A stretch of 7,868 bases of DNA, from NCBI GenBank assembly GCA_026394025.1, contig JAPKZC010000229.1:1862-9729 (forward strand). The letters are read 5' to 3'. Position numbers and translations under genes: made by a program. This stretch comes from Candidatus Solibacter sp. (GTDB taxonomy: Bacteria; Acidobacteriota; Terriglobia; Bryobacterales; Bryobacteraceae). Shown here in pieces: positions 1-5,698 of the stretch. How positions within the stretch are numbered: position 1 is the stretch's first letter; each line of letters begins with the position of its first letter. The notes under the pieces were generated by a model. It was not told where the DNA came from. It searched no databases and saw only the letters and a program-made list of their open reading frames with translations.

Positions 1-1016
1 TGGATCTGAATGGTCCGGTGGAAGTCAGCACGTCGCAGCTTTCCAATCCCAACCGGCTGATCATCGAACTGCGCGCCGGCAGCGGGCCCCCGATTCCTGC
101 CGAGCCCACGCCGCCCGCCGTCGCGCGCGAATCGCTGTCCCCCCCCGCTCCATCCTCTGTTCCTCGCGGCGACTCTCGCGGCGTTTCCCCTCCGGCCGGT
201 GCCGTAGCCGAGCCACCGGTTCCCGCTGCATCCGCTCCGCCCGCCGCCTTGCCTGGCGAGTTCGGCAGGGCGGCCAAGCGCACCTCAACCGGAGGCAACT
301 CGCTGACCCGCGCGCTGGGGCTCAAGGTGGGGCGCATCGCGATCGATCCCGGGCACGGCGGGCACGATCAGGGTACCCAGAGTCCCCACGGTGTGATCGA
401 GAAGGAACTCGTGCTCGACGTGGCGCAGCGCGTGGGCAAGCTGATCGAAGAGCGCATGAATGCGGAGGTGATTTACACCCGCTCCGACGACACGTTTATC
501 TCCCTGGAGGGCCGTACCGCCATTGCCAACCAGAACAAGGCCGACCTGTTTCTCTCCATCCATGCGAACTCGTCGAGCATTCCGCGCATCGGCGGTATGG
601 AGACGTTTTACCTGAACTTCACCGATTCCCGCGACGCGCTGGATGTCGCCTCGCGGGAAAACGCCAGCTCGCAAAAGTCGATTTTCGAATTGCAGGACAT
701 CATCCACAAGATCACCCTGCACGAAAAACTGGACGAATCCCGCGAATTCGCCGGCCGCCTCCAGGCCGCTCTTTTTTCTTTCTCTTCCCGCAACCTTCCC
801 GGGCAGAAGAACCGCGGCGTGAAGAAGGCGCCGTTCGTCGTGCTGATCGGCGCCAACATGCCCAGTGTGCTGGCCGAAATCGGTTTTCTGAGCAACCCGC
901 GCGAAGAGAATCTCCTGAAGAAATCGGATTACCGCCAGCGGCTTGCCGAGTCGCTCTATCGCGGCATCTCCAAGTACGCCGAGAGCCTCAGCCACTTCCA
1001 GATGGCGGCCAATTGA
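1..1016 (+). CDS. N-acetylmuramoyl-L-alanine amidase (AMIN + Amidase_3), 5'-truncated
   Basis: This zinc amidase cleaves the bond between N-acetylmuramic acid and L-alanine of the peptide stem in periplasmic peptidoglycan, as in daughter-cell separation (AmiC type). The reading frame is open to the window edge (first full codon at 3), so the true start and any signal peptide lie outside. The first residues, DLNG...NPNRLIIELRAG, look like the end of an AMIN domain, which targets the septum or peptidoglycan. A Pro/Ala-rich linker of about 60 residues follows. The catalytic Amidase_3 domain covers about residues 104-325, counting from the GTG at 18. Zinc ligands are visible as H113 (DPGHGG), E128 (IEKEL) and H182 (SIHAN), and the catalytic Glu is E287 (LAEIGFLSN). 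The insert at about 205-265 matches the regulatory helix region of AmiA/B/C enzymes. The stop overlaps the next gene by four bases (TTGA). Family assignment is very secure; the exact Ami subtype is not. Confidence 0.95.
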   Translation, partial: DLNGPVEVSTSQLSNPNRLIIELRAGSGPPIPAEPTPPAVARESLSPPAPSSVPRGDSRGVSPPAGAVAEPPVPAASAPPAALPGEFGRAAKRTSTGGNSLTRALGLKVGRIAIDPGHGGHDQGTQSPHGVIEKELVLDVAQRVGKLIEERMNAEVIYTRSDDTFISLEGRTAIANQNKADLFLSIHANSSSIPRIGGMETFYLNFTDSRDALDVASRENASSQKSIFELQDIIHKITLHEKLDESREFAGRLQAALFSFSSRNLPGQKNRGVKKAPFVVLIGANMPSVLAEIGFLSNPREENLLKKSDYRQRLAESLYRGISKYAESLSHFQMAAN

Positions 1017-1711
1017 CTCCCCTGCGCGTGCTCGCTTTCCGCCACGTTCCCTTCGAAGGCCTGGGACTCATCGAGCCGGCGTTGCGCGCCCGGTACATCA
1101 CAGTGGACTACGCCGACCTCTACCAGGCACTCGCTCCGTTGCCGGATGTCGCCGCCTATCACGCCCTGGTCTTCCTGGGCGGCCCCATGTCGGTCAACCA
1201 AGATCTGGCTTTTTTGCGCCGGGAGATGGAGTTCATCCGCGAGGCGGTGGCGCGGCGCCAGCCCATTCTCGGCATCTGCCTGGGGGCGCAGTTGATCGCT
1301 CGTGCGCTGGGCGCCACCGTGCGGCGGAATTCCACCAGGGAGATCGGCTGGTACGGCCTGCACTTCACCCAAGCCGCCGGGAACGACCGGTTGTTTCACG
1401 GCCTCTCCCCGGAAACCGTTTTCCACTGGCACGGTGAGACCTTCGACCTCCCGCCCGGCGCAGACCTCCTGGCGTCGTCGGACCTCTGCCGCAATCAGGC
1501 CTTCCGCATCGGCGACGCCGTATACGCACTCCAGTTCCACCTGGAGGTCACGCCGGAAATGATCGCCGATTGGTGTGCCCAGGACGCAAATGGCGGCGAT
1601 GTGCGCGAACTGGAGGTGGTGATCGACCCGTCCTTCAATGCACCCCGCCTGGCGGAGTTGTCCGCCCAGGTGTTTGGACGTTGGGGTGAAATGCTACGAT
1701 CCTGGGTATGA
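1013..1711 (+). CDS. stand-alone class I glutamine amidotransferase (GMP synthase GATase-like)
   Basis: This 232-residue single-domain protein resembles the glutaminase domain of GMP synthase. The full triad is present: nucleophile C89 in GICLGAQ, and H176 with E178 in QFHLEV. GGPMS at 56-60 fits the oxyanion-strand region. There is no ATP-pyrophosphatase domain, so it is not GuaA itself; such proteins hydrolyse glutamine or gamma-glutamyl compounds, and the real substrate cannot be read here. I chose the TTG at 1013 because it keeps the first beta strand (LRVLAFRH) and overlaps the amidase stop as TTGA, suggesting translational coupling. A GTG at 1028 would cut into that strand. No strong Shine-Dalgarno sequence is visible upstream. 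The stop at 1709-1711 overlaps an ATG at 1708. It is probably cytosolic, with no signal peptide. Position after a peptidoglycan amidase may be operon convenience rather than a shared pathway. Confidence 0.9.
   Translation: MTPLRVLAFRHVPFEGLGLIEPALRARYITVDYADLYQALAPLPDVAAYHALVFLGGPMSVNQDLAFLRREMEFIREAVARRQPILGICLGAQLIARALGATVRRNSTREIGWYGLHFTQAAGNDRLFHGLSPETVFHWHGETFDLPPGADLLASSDLCRNQAFRIGDAVYALQFHLEVTPEMIADWCAQDANGGDVRELEVVIDPSFNAPRLAELSAQVFGRWGEMLRSWV
1674..1700 (+). promoter_or_regulatory. weak candidate internal promoter (TTGGAC / TGC-TACGAT)
   Basis: Inside the 3' end of the amidotransferase gene, TTGGAC (1674-1679) is followed after 15 bases by TACGAT (1695-1700). A TG at 1692-1693 sits one base before the hexamer, giving an extended -10. 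The ATG at 1708 begins exactly seven bases after the box. Both hexamers match the housekeeping consensus at only four positions and the spacer is short, so this is a tentative call. If real, it would drive the zinc-ribbon and phosphoesterase genes separately from the genes upstream. Confidence 0.25.
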
Positions 1712-1764
1712 CCCCGGCGCCGTCACTTGCGATACTGGATAGGATATTGCCCTCGCGGGTTTGA
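1708..1764 (+). CDS. possible 18-codon coupling ORF or leader peptide
   Basis: The short frame MTPAPSLAILDRILPSRV starts at an ATG that overlaps the stop of the amidotransferase gene (ATGA, 1708-1711). It ends in a TGA (1762-1764) that overlaps an in-frame TTG of the zinc-ribbon gene (TTGA, 1761-1764) and lies eight bases before that gene's better ATG at 1773. It would let ribosomes cross an otherwise untranslated gap in the cluster. There is no recognisable domain and no strong Shine-Dalgarno sequence. An ORF this short can arise by chance, so the call rests only on the double overlap. Confidence 0.3.
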   Translation: MTPAPSLAILDRILPSRV

Positions 1765-1772
1765 GCGTGGAA

Positions 1773-2030
1773 ATGGCCAAAGATCCGGAGAAGAAATCCG
1801 CCTACGAAGTCCAGGACAAACGGGAAGACGAATTCGAGGAGCATGAGGTAGAAGAGGTTACCGGCTCCGAGCGTCCCACCTGCCCGCGCTGCGGCTGGCA
1901 CAACACCCGTCTGTCCCACACCAGAAGCATGCTGGACACCGTCCTTCGCGGGTTCTCGCTTCGTGCCTTCCGGTGCCGTAGCTGTGGCAACCGCTTCCGC
2001 GCCTTCCGGCGTGTTCCTAAGGCGTCATGA
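1773..2030 (+). CDS. small acidic zinc-ribbon protein of unknown function
   Basis: This protein of about 85 residues has two parts. The N-terminal 33 residues are highly charged and mostly acidic (EFEEHEVEEV). The C-terminal half carries two CxxC knuckles, CPRC (C37, C40) and CRSC (C68, C71), a four-cysteine zinc-ribbon arrangement with 27 residues between the pairs. The ribbon is rich in Arg and ends in RFRAFRRV, so nucleic-acid or protein contact is plausible but not shown. There is no signal peptide, so it should be cytosolic. Start choice: ATG at 1773 is preferred. TTG at 1761 (four residues more) would overlap the stop of the upstream micro-ORF, and GTG at 1767 is also possible; none has a clear ribosome binding site. 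The stop overlaps the start of the next gene as ATGA. I recognise only the ribbon fold, not a named family. Confidence 0.72.
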   Translation: MAKDPEKKSAYEVQDKREDEFEEHEVEEVTGSERPTCPRCGWHNTRLSHTRSMLDTVLRGFSLRAFRCRSCGNRFRAFRRVPKAS

Positions 2031-2926
2031 AGGCTCTGCCACTCCTCCTGCTGGCGCCTCTCCTGACGACCAGCCAGCCGGCGCCGCCCCGCTTCTCCTT
2101 CGCCGTGCTCGCCGACGTTCAGTATGGCGATCAGGCGCCAGCCGGCAAGCGCGAGTACCGTGGGTCGCTGGGCAAGTTGCGGGAAGCAGTGGAAGCACTG
2201 AATGCAAGAAACGACCTGGCGTTCGTGATTCAGCTGGGCGATCTTATCGATTCCCGCGCGGCCGACCTGGATCCCATCCTGGCGGTCTACAACCGGCTTG
2301 TCGCTCCCCGGCGTCACGTCCTGGGCAATCACGATTTCGCCATGCCCCGCGATACCCTGGTGCGCCGCCTGGGGATGCCCGGCGCGAGTTACGAGTTCGC
2401 TTTCGGCGGGTGGCGCTTCGTCGTGCTGGATGGCATGGACCTGAGCGTCGCTGCCGGCTCCCGCGCCGACGGCACGCCGCAACGCGATCGCGGTCGCGAA
2501 ATGTTCGAACGCCTCAGCGCCGGCCGTGCAGCCAATGCCAACGATTGGAACGGCGGCGTCGGCCGGCAGCAACTGGACTGGCTGCGAGATTGTTTGAAAC
2601 GCGCTACGCGCAGCCGCGAGCGCGTCATCGTGTTCTGCCATTTCCCGGTGCTCAGCGAATCCAGTACGCCGGCCCACCTCCTGTGGAACCATGAAGCCGT
2701 GCGCGAAATGCTGGAGGCCGAGCCGTCCGTCGCCGCATGGTTCAACGGTCACGATCATCAGGGTGGATACGCCGAGCGAAATGGCATCCACTACGTCACC
2801 TTCCCCGGCATCGTGGAGTCCGGGGAACAGACCACCTACAGCGTCGTCAACGTCTACGCCGACCGCCTGAAACTCGGTGGCGCCGCCTCCGCCCCGAAGC
2901 GCACGTTGCGCATTGCGCCCAGGTAG
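2027..2926 (+). CDS. exported metallophosphoesterase, ADP-ribose/CDP-alcohol diphosphatase (ADPRM) type
   Basis: This 299-residue calcineurin-like phosphoesterase most resembles the manganese-dependent ADP-ribose/CDP-alcohol diphosphatases, which split ADP-ribose or CDP-choline-type compounds at the pyrophosphate. Metal-site motifs run in order: D30-V-Q32 (Gln in place of the usual His, characteristic of ADPRM), GDLID (D72), GNHDF (N101, H102), CHFP (H205) and GHDHQGGY (H242, H244). Family-typical stretches ADVQYGD, DLSV, NDWNGGVGRQQLDWL and the GIVES ending are also present. The N-terminus (MKALPLLLLAPLLTTSQPA) looks like a signal peptide cleaved near residue 19, so the enzyme probably acts outside the cytoplasm. 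The start ATG overlaps the preceding stop (ATGA) and has AAGG at 2019-2022, four bases upstream. It is the last gene of the plus-strand cluster. The superfamily call is near certain; the substrate is inferred from motif likeness. Confidence 0.88.
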   Translation: MKALPLLLLAPLLTTSQPAPPRFSFAVLADVQYGDQAPAGKREYRGSLGKLREAVEALNARNDLAFVIQLGDLIDSRAADLDPILAVYNRLVAPRRHVLGNHDFAMPRDTLVRRLGMPGASYEFAFGGWRFVVLDGMDLSVAAGSRADGTPQRDRGREMFERLSAGRAANANDWNGGVGRQQLDWLRDCLKRATRSRERVIVFCHFPVLSESSTPAHLLWNHEAVREMLEAEPSVAAWFNGHDHQGGYAERNGIHYVTFPGIVESGEQTTYSVVNVYADRLKLGGAASAPKRTLRIAPR

Positions 2927-3015
2927 TGTTCGAAGCGGGGCGGCCTGCACGACATCAACGTGGAACCGCCGGCGTGCCCTGGGGCAGGCTAGTCTCTAGA
3001 TTCCTGGGCATAGGC

Positions 3016-3048
3016 CGCGGTCCAGGTTCAGTGATCCTCCGCGTTTTT
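3016..3048 (+). terminator. candidate Rho-independent terminator after the plus-strand cluster
   Basis: CGCGG (3016-3020) pairs with CCGCG (3039-3043), which is followed directly by TTTTT (3044-3048). Inside, after a three-base bulge (TCC), AGG (3024-3026) pairs with CCT (3036-3038), and TC/GA can close an AGT loop. The T-run is on the plus strand only, so it would serve the phosphoesterase gene ending at 2926, not the convergent minus-strand gene. The bulge and mismatch make it imperfect. Confidence 0.45.
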
Positions 3049-3082
3049 CCGTGCTCGCCGACGGCCGTAGCTCCTTACTCCG

Positions 3083-3778
3083 TCATTGATCGCTCATTTG
3101 ACAGCCCGCTGACATTCTGCGCCGGGTCCGGTTCCGAATGGCAACAACTGCCCGGCTGGCCGCCATCAGCAATACGCCGCTGCCCAGAAGCACTAAAGTG
3201 CTGAGTTCCGGCACCGTATCCTCAATCATTCTTTCGTCGCGGACCGCCGTAATGAAGCGCTGCGATTGGACGCCCGAAGCCGGGCTCCAGATTTGCACCC
3301 TGTTGAGGAGGGTGTCGGAGATCCGGCCGCTGGAGTAGGCGGACTGCGCCAACTGGATGTATGGCGCCGCGGCCGGATCGGGCGCGGTGCTGCCCAGCGT
3401 GCCCATCAGTTGCCAGATCGCCATGGAGATGGGGCCTTCCACCGTATTGACAAGGCTCCCGCTCGGCGCTCCCAGATGCAGGGAGTACGAGGCCAGGAAT
3501 GCGGCCTCTTCTTCCGCCTGAGTGCTCGGATGCGAGAGGGCTCCTTGGTAGTCTCTGTTTACGTAGGTGTTAATGTGCAAATCCAGGCAGAAAACCAGGC
3601 TGTTTGGGTCATTGTCCAGCGTCGCCACGTACGGGCCTACCAGGATTCCTTCATATCCGAAGCTCGGGTTCCCAGTGAGCGTCAGAATGATCCCGCTCGC
3701 CTGCAATGTTGGGCAGAGGAACAGGAGTGCCAGGCTGCTGACAGCGGTGAGGATGAAATTTCGCGTGTACAGGCGCAT
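3083..3778 (-). CDS. secreted protein with PEP-CTERM-like sorting signal
   Basis: This 231-residue protein has a signal peptide (MRLYTRN, then a hydrophobic stretch to about residue 26, LQA-S). Its C-terminus has the PEP-CTERM layout: VPELST at 189-194, a hydrophobic helix at about 195-213 and an Arg-rich end (RNRTRRR, 215-221), with a further ten residues beyond. The usual motif is VPEP; here the second Pro is Leu. PEP-CTERM proteins are processed by an exosortase and moved to the surface in bacteria that make exopolysaccharide. The middle part (GPYVATLDN, VFCLDLH, EEEAAFLASY, ISMAIWQLMG) recalls thioester-domain-like modules of surface proteins, but the Gln expected two residues before AIW is Ser118. 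The start ATG follows an A-rich leader without a clear Shine-Dalgarno sequence. No exosortase gene is in the window. It stands alone, divergent from the cyclase gene. Its role is unknown, perhaps a surface or matrix protein. Confidence 0.82.
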   Translation of the reverse strand: MRLYTRNFILTAVSSLALLFLCPTLQASGIILTLTGNPSFGYEGILVGPYVATLDNDPNSLVFCLDLHINTYVNRDYQGALSHPSTQAEEEAAFLASYSLHLGAPSGSLVNTVEGPISMAIWQLMGTLGSTAPDPAAAPYIQLAQSAYSSGRISDTLLNRVQIWSPASGVQSQRFITAVRDERMIEDTVPELSTLVLLGSGVLLMAASRAVVAIRNRTRRRMSAGCQMSDQ

Positions 3779-3800
3779 TGTTTTGTTTGTTATCCGTCTG

Positions 3801-3836
3801 AATCTCAGGCACTTCCTTCTAAGACGTCCTGAGATT
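3801..3836. repeat. 9-bp perfect inverted repeat in the divergent intergenic region
   Basis: AATCTCAGG (3801-3809) and CCTGAGATT (3828-3836) are exact reverse complements separated by 18 bases. The repeat ends 23 bases upstream of the PEP-CTERM-like gene's start codon and lies between two divergent genes. It could be an operator or, in the minus-strand transcript, a hairpin in the 5' leader. On the plus strand the right arm runs into TTTT, but no plus-strand gene precedes it closely, so terminator use is unlikely. Confidence 0.55.
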
Positions 3837-3849
3837 TTGCCTCCTAGTA

Positions 3850-3909
3850 CTTATCGGCCGTGTTGGCGTTTTCCGATAGCCCAAAGAATTCGCCAGATTC
3901 GCCGATAAG
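3850..3909. repeat. nested dyad (9 bp + 5 bp arms) overlapping the ribosome binding site of the cyclase gene
   Basis: CTTATCGGC (3850-3858) and GCCGATAAG (3901-3909) are exact reverse complements. Exactly five bases inside each arm lies a second pair, TGGCG (3864-3868) and CGCCA (3891-3895), so the element is symmetric over 60 bases. A third CCGATA occurs at 3873-3878 within the loop. The right arm covers the AAGG that serves as the likely Shine-Dalgarno sequence for the GTG at 3916. It could be a set of regulator sites or an RNA hairpin controlling translation. It does not match the c-di-GMP riboswitch consensus I know. Confidence 0.55.
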
Positions 3910-3915
3910 GGAGAT

Positions 3916-4947
3916 GTGATCTCTTTGAAGAAACTGATCGAGTCGAACCAGGAGGAACTGCTCCGGGGAACGATGCACGCCTACCAGGCGGCGCTGGGGG
4001 CGATGGGTAATAGCGGGGTGCAGGCCTGCCCGCCCCTCGGCACACAACTGCAGCTTGGCCTGTGGAACTTGCAGCGGCAACTGGCGGACCAGCCTACGCC
4101 CCGAATCGTGCAGGAAAGCGAAGAGCGGGTGGCGGCGGAATTGCTCCAGTGGGGGGCGCGGTCCGCCGAATACTACAGGGGCAAGACCGAAGATTTTAAG
4201 GAAATCATGATGATCATGGCGCACACCGCGGAAGCCGTCGGCGGCCGTGACCAGCGCTATTCCAGGCAGTTTACCGAGTTCACCGCGCGGCTGCATTCGC
4301 TGGCCAGCATGGACGATCTAACCAAAATCCGCGATTCCCTGGTGTCGAGCGCCAACGAATTGCAGGCCGGCGTGAACCAGATGGCGCAGGATGGCGAGGC
4401 CGCGGTGTCGCAGATGCGCGGCCAACTGCGCCAGTATCAGGCCAAACTCGAAGAGGCCGAGCGGTTGGCTTCGGTGGACAGCCTGACCGGGCTCCAGAAC
4501 CGGCGGAGGATCGAAGAGGTGTTGGAACTCCGGGTCGCGCAGCGGCGGGAGTTTTCCGTCGTGGTTTTCGATCTTAATGCCTTCAAGCAGGTCAACGATA
4601 CCTACGGGCACATGGCGGGAGACGATGTGCTCAAGCAGTTCGCCTCGGAATTGCGCGCGGCCTTCCGTACCATGGACGATGTGGGGCGGTGGGGCGGCGA
4701 CGAATTCATCGTGGTGTTGGACTGTTGCCTCGCCGACGCCCGCCGCCATGTGGAGCGCACGCGAAAATGGGTGTTTGGGGAATACACCGTCCGCGGCGAA
4801 GGCCCGCCGCGCAAGCTTCCCGTGAGTGCCGCCGTGGGGGTGGCGGCATGGCAGCAGGGAGAGACGATTGCCGAGATGTTCGCCCGCGCCGATGCGGACA
4901 TGTACAAGGAAAAAAAAGCGGTGGGGCGGTCTTCTACACCAGCCTGA
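3916..4947 (+). CDS. cytosolic GGDEF diguanylate cyclase with helical N-terminal region
   Basis: This enzyme makes cyclic di-GMP from two GTP. The GGDEF domain spans about residues 183-335. It has the intact motif GGDEF (260-264), the metal-binding D219 in FDLNAFKQVND, GHMAGDD (231-237) and ADADMYKEKK near the end. An inhibitory I-site, R251-x-x-D254, lies five residues before the motif, so product feedback is expected. Residues 1-180 show no membrane segment or signal peptide. They look helical, with a probable coiled coil at about 145-185, and no PAS, GAF or REC motif that I recognise. The input signal is therefore unknown. I chose the GTG at 3916, with AAGG five bases upstream (3907-3910). 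The TTG at 3925, giving MKKLIESN, is an alternative. The ATG at 3914 is out of frame and stops at once. It is divergent from the PEP-CTERM-like gene and overlaps cdsA convergently by 14 bases. Confidence 0.93.
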   Translation: MISLKKLIESNQEELLRGTMHAYQAALGAMGNSGVQACPPLGTQLQLGLWNLQRQLADQPTPRIVQESEERVAAELLQWGARSAEYYRGKTEDFKEIMMIMAHTAEAVGGRDQRYSRQFTEFTARLHSLASMDDLTKIRDSLVSSANELQAGVNQMAQDGEAAVSQMRGQLRQYQAKLEEAERLASVDSLTGLQNRRRIEEVLELRVAQRREFSVVVFDLNAFKQVNDTYGHMAGDDVLKQFASELRAAFRTMDDVGRWGGDEFIVVLDCCLADARRHVERTRKWVFGEYTVRGEGPPRKLPVSAAVGVAAWQQGETIAEMFARADADMYKEKKAVGRSSTPA

Positions 4948-5698
4948 GGTACACGTAGATTACCGGGAGCGCGAAGAGCGTGCTGTCCACGCGGTCCAGG
5001 AAGCCGCCGTGGCCGGGGAGGATGCCGCCGCTGTCTTTAACGTTGGCGCCCCGCTTCATGGCGGATTCGGCCAGGTCGCCTACTTGGCCCGCGATGTTGG
5101 CGGCAACCGTAAGTGCCGCCGCCTGCCACAAAGGCACGCTGGGGACAAAACGCTGGAGGTACAAAGTTCCCACTACGGTCGATGTGAAAACCGACGCCAT
5201 CGAACCTTCCCAGGATTTCTTCGGGCTCACCCGCGGGGCCAGTTTGTGTTTGCCGAAGGGGCGCCCGATGTAGTAGGCCCCAATATCCCCCACCCAGTTC
5301 AGCATCAGGCCGTACATCAGCCAGTGAGGATTAAGTTCGCGTAGCGGGCGGGCGCATTTCCAACAGCCGAAAACATAGAGGATTCCGAGTAGCAGGAGCG
5401 CGGCCCGCGGCAGGGCATGCGCCAGATCCCGCTCGCCCATCACCATCACCAGGGCCACCACCGTGATGCCCACCAGAGCCGCCCAGGGGACGTCCCACCA
5501 GACCAGGAACAGCAAGCCTGCGCCGTAACCCACCACGCCCGGAGCGCCGAACCCATAGCCGCCGGCGATGTCGTTGTATTCCCGGTAGCAAAGGCAGGCG
5601 ACGGTTGCCAGAACCGCCAGGAAAACCCACGGCTCGGCCCACAACACCACCCAGCCGACGAGGGGAATGAGGGCCAATGCGGTCAGGACTCGCTTCAT
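4934..5698 (-). CDS. cdsA: phosphatidate cytidylyltransferase (CDP-diacylglycerol synthase)
   Basis: This inner-membrane enzyme condenses CTP with phosphatidic acid to form CDP-diacylglycerol, the precursor of the membrane phospholipids. The 254-residue protein has about eight hydrophobic segments. It carries the complete CDS signature near its C-terminus, from S212 to D238 (SAMKRGANVKD, then LPGHGGFLDRVD). The family-typical block NWVGDIGAYYIGRPFGKHKL (134-153), followed by SPKKSWEG (158-165), is also present. Length is in the family's usual range. The ATG overlaps the uppS stop (ATGA on the minus strand), as in many bacterial uppS-cdsA operons, so translational coupling is likely. The dxr and rseP genes that often follow are absent; instead the stop codon lies inside the convergent cyclase gene. 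No terminator is visible at its 3' end. Confidence 0.96.
   Translation of the reverse strand: MKRVLTALALIPLVGWVVLWAEPWVFLAVLATVACLCYREYNDIAGGYGFGAPGVVGYGAGLLFLVWWDVPWAALVGITVVALVMVMGERDLAHALPRAALLLLGILYVFGCWKCARPLRELNPHWLMYGLMLNWVGDIGAYYIGRPFGKHKLAPRVSPKKSWEGSMASVFTSTVVGTLYLQRFVPSVPLWQAAALTVAANIAGQVGDLAESAMKRGANVKDSGGILPGHGGFLDRVDSTLFALPVIYVYLRLV

Noticed and set aside
1013..1711. GatD, the lipid II-amidating amidotransferase, given the neighbouring peptidoglycan amidase
   Set aside because: The motifs (GICLGAQ, QFHLE) are of the GMP synthase type, not the CobB/CobQ-like GatD type, and no MurT partner is present.
1708..2030. Frameshifted longer zinc-ribbon gene starting at 1708
   Set aside because: The 18-codon frame has no similarity in composition to the acidic N-terminus of the zinc-ribbon protein and ends in a clean stop; no slippery sequence is visible at the junction.
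1802..2950. Long minus-strand open frame of 382 codons opposite the zinc-ribbon and phosphoesterase genes
   Set aside because: Its translation has no recognisable motif and it is antisense to genes with intact catalytic motifs; it is a typical G+C-rich shadow frame.
2943..2989. GCCTGC / GCAGGC inverted repeat after the phosphoesterase gene
   Set aside because: Six-base arms with a 35-base loop and no following T-run; the hairpin at 3016-3048 is a better terminator candidate.
3850..3909. Known c-di-GMP riboswitch upstream of the diguanylate cyclase
   Set aside because: The dyad lacks the conserved sequence blocks of class I or II c-di-GMP aptamers as I know them; only generic dyad symmetry is visible.
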